The notes under the pieces: model-generated
The model's input: only the letters and a program-made list of their open reading frames with translations
What the model was told of the DNA's origin: nothing
Databases searched by the model: none
Assembly (NCBI GenBank): GCA_002482925.1
Contig: DLGX01000059.1
Location: 325 to 23,337, forward strand
Source of the DNA: Candidatus Saccharibacteria bacterium UBA7683
GTDB lineage: Bacteria > Patescibacteriota > Saccharimonadia > Saccharimonadales > UBA7683
DNA length: 23,013 nucleotides
Reading direction: 5' to 3'
Made by a program: the position numbers and the translations under genes
Part shown: piece after piece, positions 22,683 through 23,013 of the stretch
Layout: every line of letters begins with the position of its first letter
How positions within the stretch are numbered: the stretch's first letter is position 1

Positions 22683-23013
22683 AACGAGGACTTCTGTACC
22701 CTACCTTTTGCTTCATGAGCAATGCTTGCAATAAAGTTTTCAAGCGGATAAGCTTTTTCTTCGCGATTATCTACCGCAAGATCGCTTCTAACTCGTGGTG
22801 AAAGTTCTTTAGTTTCGAGTTCTTTTTCGCCAACTACTACTGTATAAGGAACTTTCATAAGTTCAGAATTACGAATTTTCTTACCTACGGACTCGTTTGA
22901 GCGATCTATCTGCACACGGATGCCGTTTTCTTTTGCAAGTGTTGCAATTTCGTCAACAAACGCATCAAGTTCGGGTGAATCCTTAACCTGGATAAGCCGG
23001 AGCTGTTCCGGTG
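22679..23013 (-). CDS. thrS: Threonyl-tRNA synthetase, C-terminal part (runs off the window)
   Basis: The last ~110 residues of ThrRS: the anticodon-binding domain, with PEQLRLIQVKDSPELDAF at the window edge, then IRVQIDRSNESVGKKIRNSE, ELMKVPYTVVVGEKE and the final LENFIASIAHEA. The DRSNESVGKKIR block is typical of the class IIa HGTP-anticodon domain and of ThrRS rather than ProRS or HisRS. The start and catalytic core are beyond 23013. A TGA stop overlapping the next ATG shows it leads, or lies within, the operon down to gatD. Confidence 0.93.
   Translation of the reverse strand, partial: PEQLRLIQVKDSPELDAFVDEIATLAKENGIRVQIDRSNESVGKKIRNSELMKVPYTVVVGEKELETKELSPRVRSDLAVDNREEKAYPLENFIASIAHEAKGRVQKSSL

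Overview
The window is a piece of a compact, AT-rich bacterial chromosome, most likely from the Patescibacteria (CPR) and probably Candidatus Saccharibacteria (TM7). This rests on gene content and style, not on a database match: overlapping genes, a DUF11-repeat surface protein with paired-Cys linkers and an LPSTG anchor, an orphan VirD4/TraD-like ATPase with a Pro/Gln-rich tail, MurT/GatD, and many small housekeeping genes. UGA acts as a stop codon (comM stop, the ATGA overlap of thrS with the next gene, the end of the HAD gene), which argues against the code-25 Gracilibacteria/Absconditabacteria.

Layout. 1-250 (minus): the 5' tip of a 16S rRNA gene, its leader and a near-consensus rrn promoter. 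252-5282 (minus): gyrB-gyrA-DUF212 operon with a well-formed gyrB promoter whose -35 box lies in a 14-bp palindrome. 5498-8171 (plus): a sortase-type surface protein and a His-rich two-TM protein. 8178-11997 (minus): an orphan conjugation-type ATPase, a disordered small protein and a four-TM protein. 12.0-13.05 kb is a 1-kb non-coding stretch with two probable RNA transcription units: a minus-strand structured leader ending in a terminator just before the four-TM gene, and a plus-strand ~80-nt RNA with a consensus promoter and terminator. 13046-15696 (plus): comM, then infC-rpmI-rplT from its own promoter; infC appears to start at AUC.

15712-17220 is an RNA locus on the minus strand, read right to left: a 6S-like RNA, tRNA-Pro(GGG), a NUDIX-RNase HI fusion, rnpB, and a terminator shared with rplT. 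rpmB (plus) diverges from the 6S-like RNA with almost abutting promoters. 17575-18812 (minus): a wHTH-nucleotidyltransferase protein and a metallo-beta-lactamase-fold protein lacking the usual metal motif. 18880-23013 (minus): a tightly overlapped run thrS(partial)-HAD phosphatase-ATL-miaA-murT-gatD, joining translation/tRNA modification, repair and peptidoglycan amidation.

The strongest candidates for something undescribed are the structured RNAs: the 6S-like RNA, the leader/attenuator before the four-TM gene, and the sRNA upstream of comM. No CRISPR array, transposase, integrase or complete mobile element was seen.
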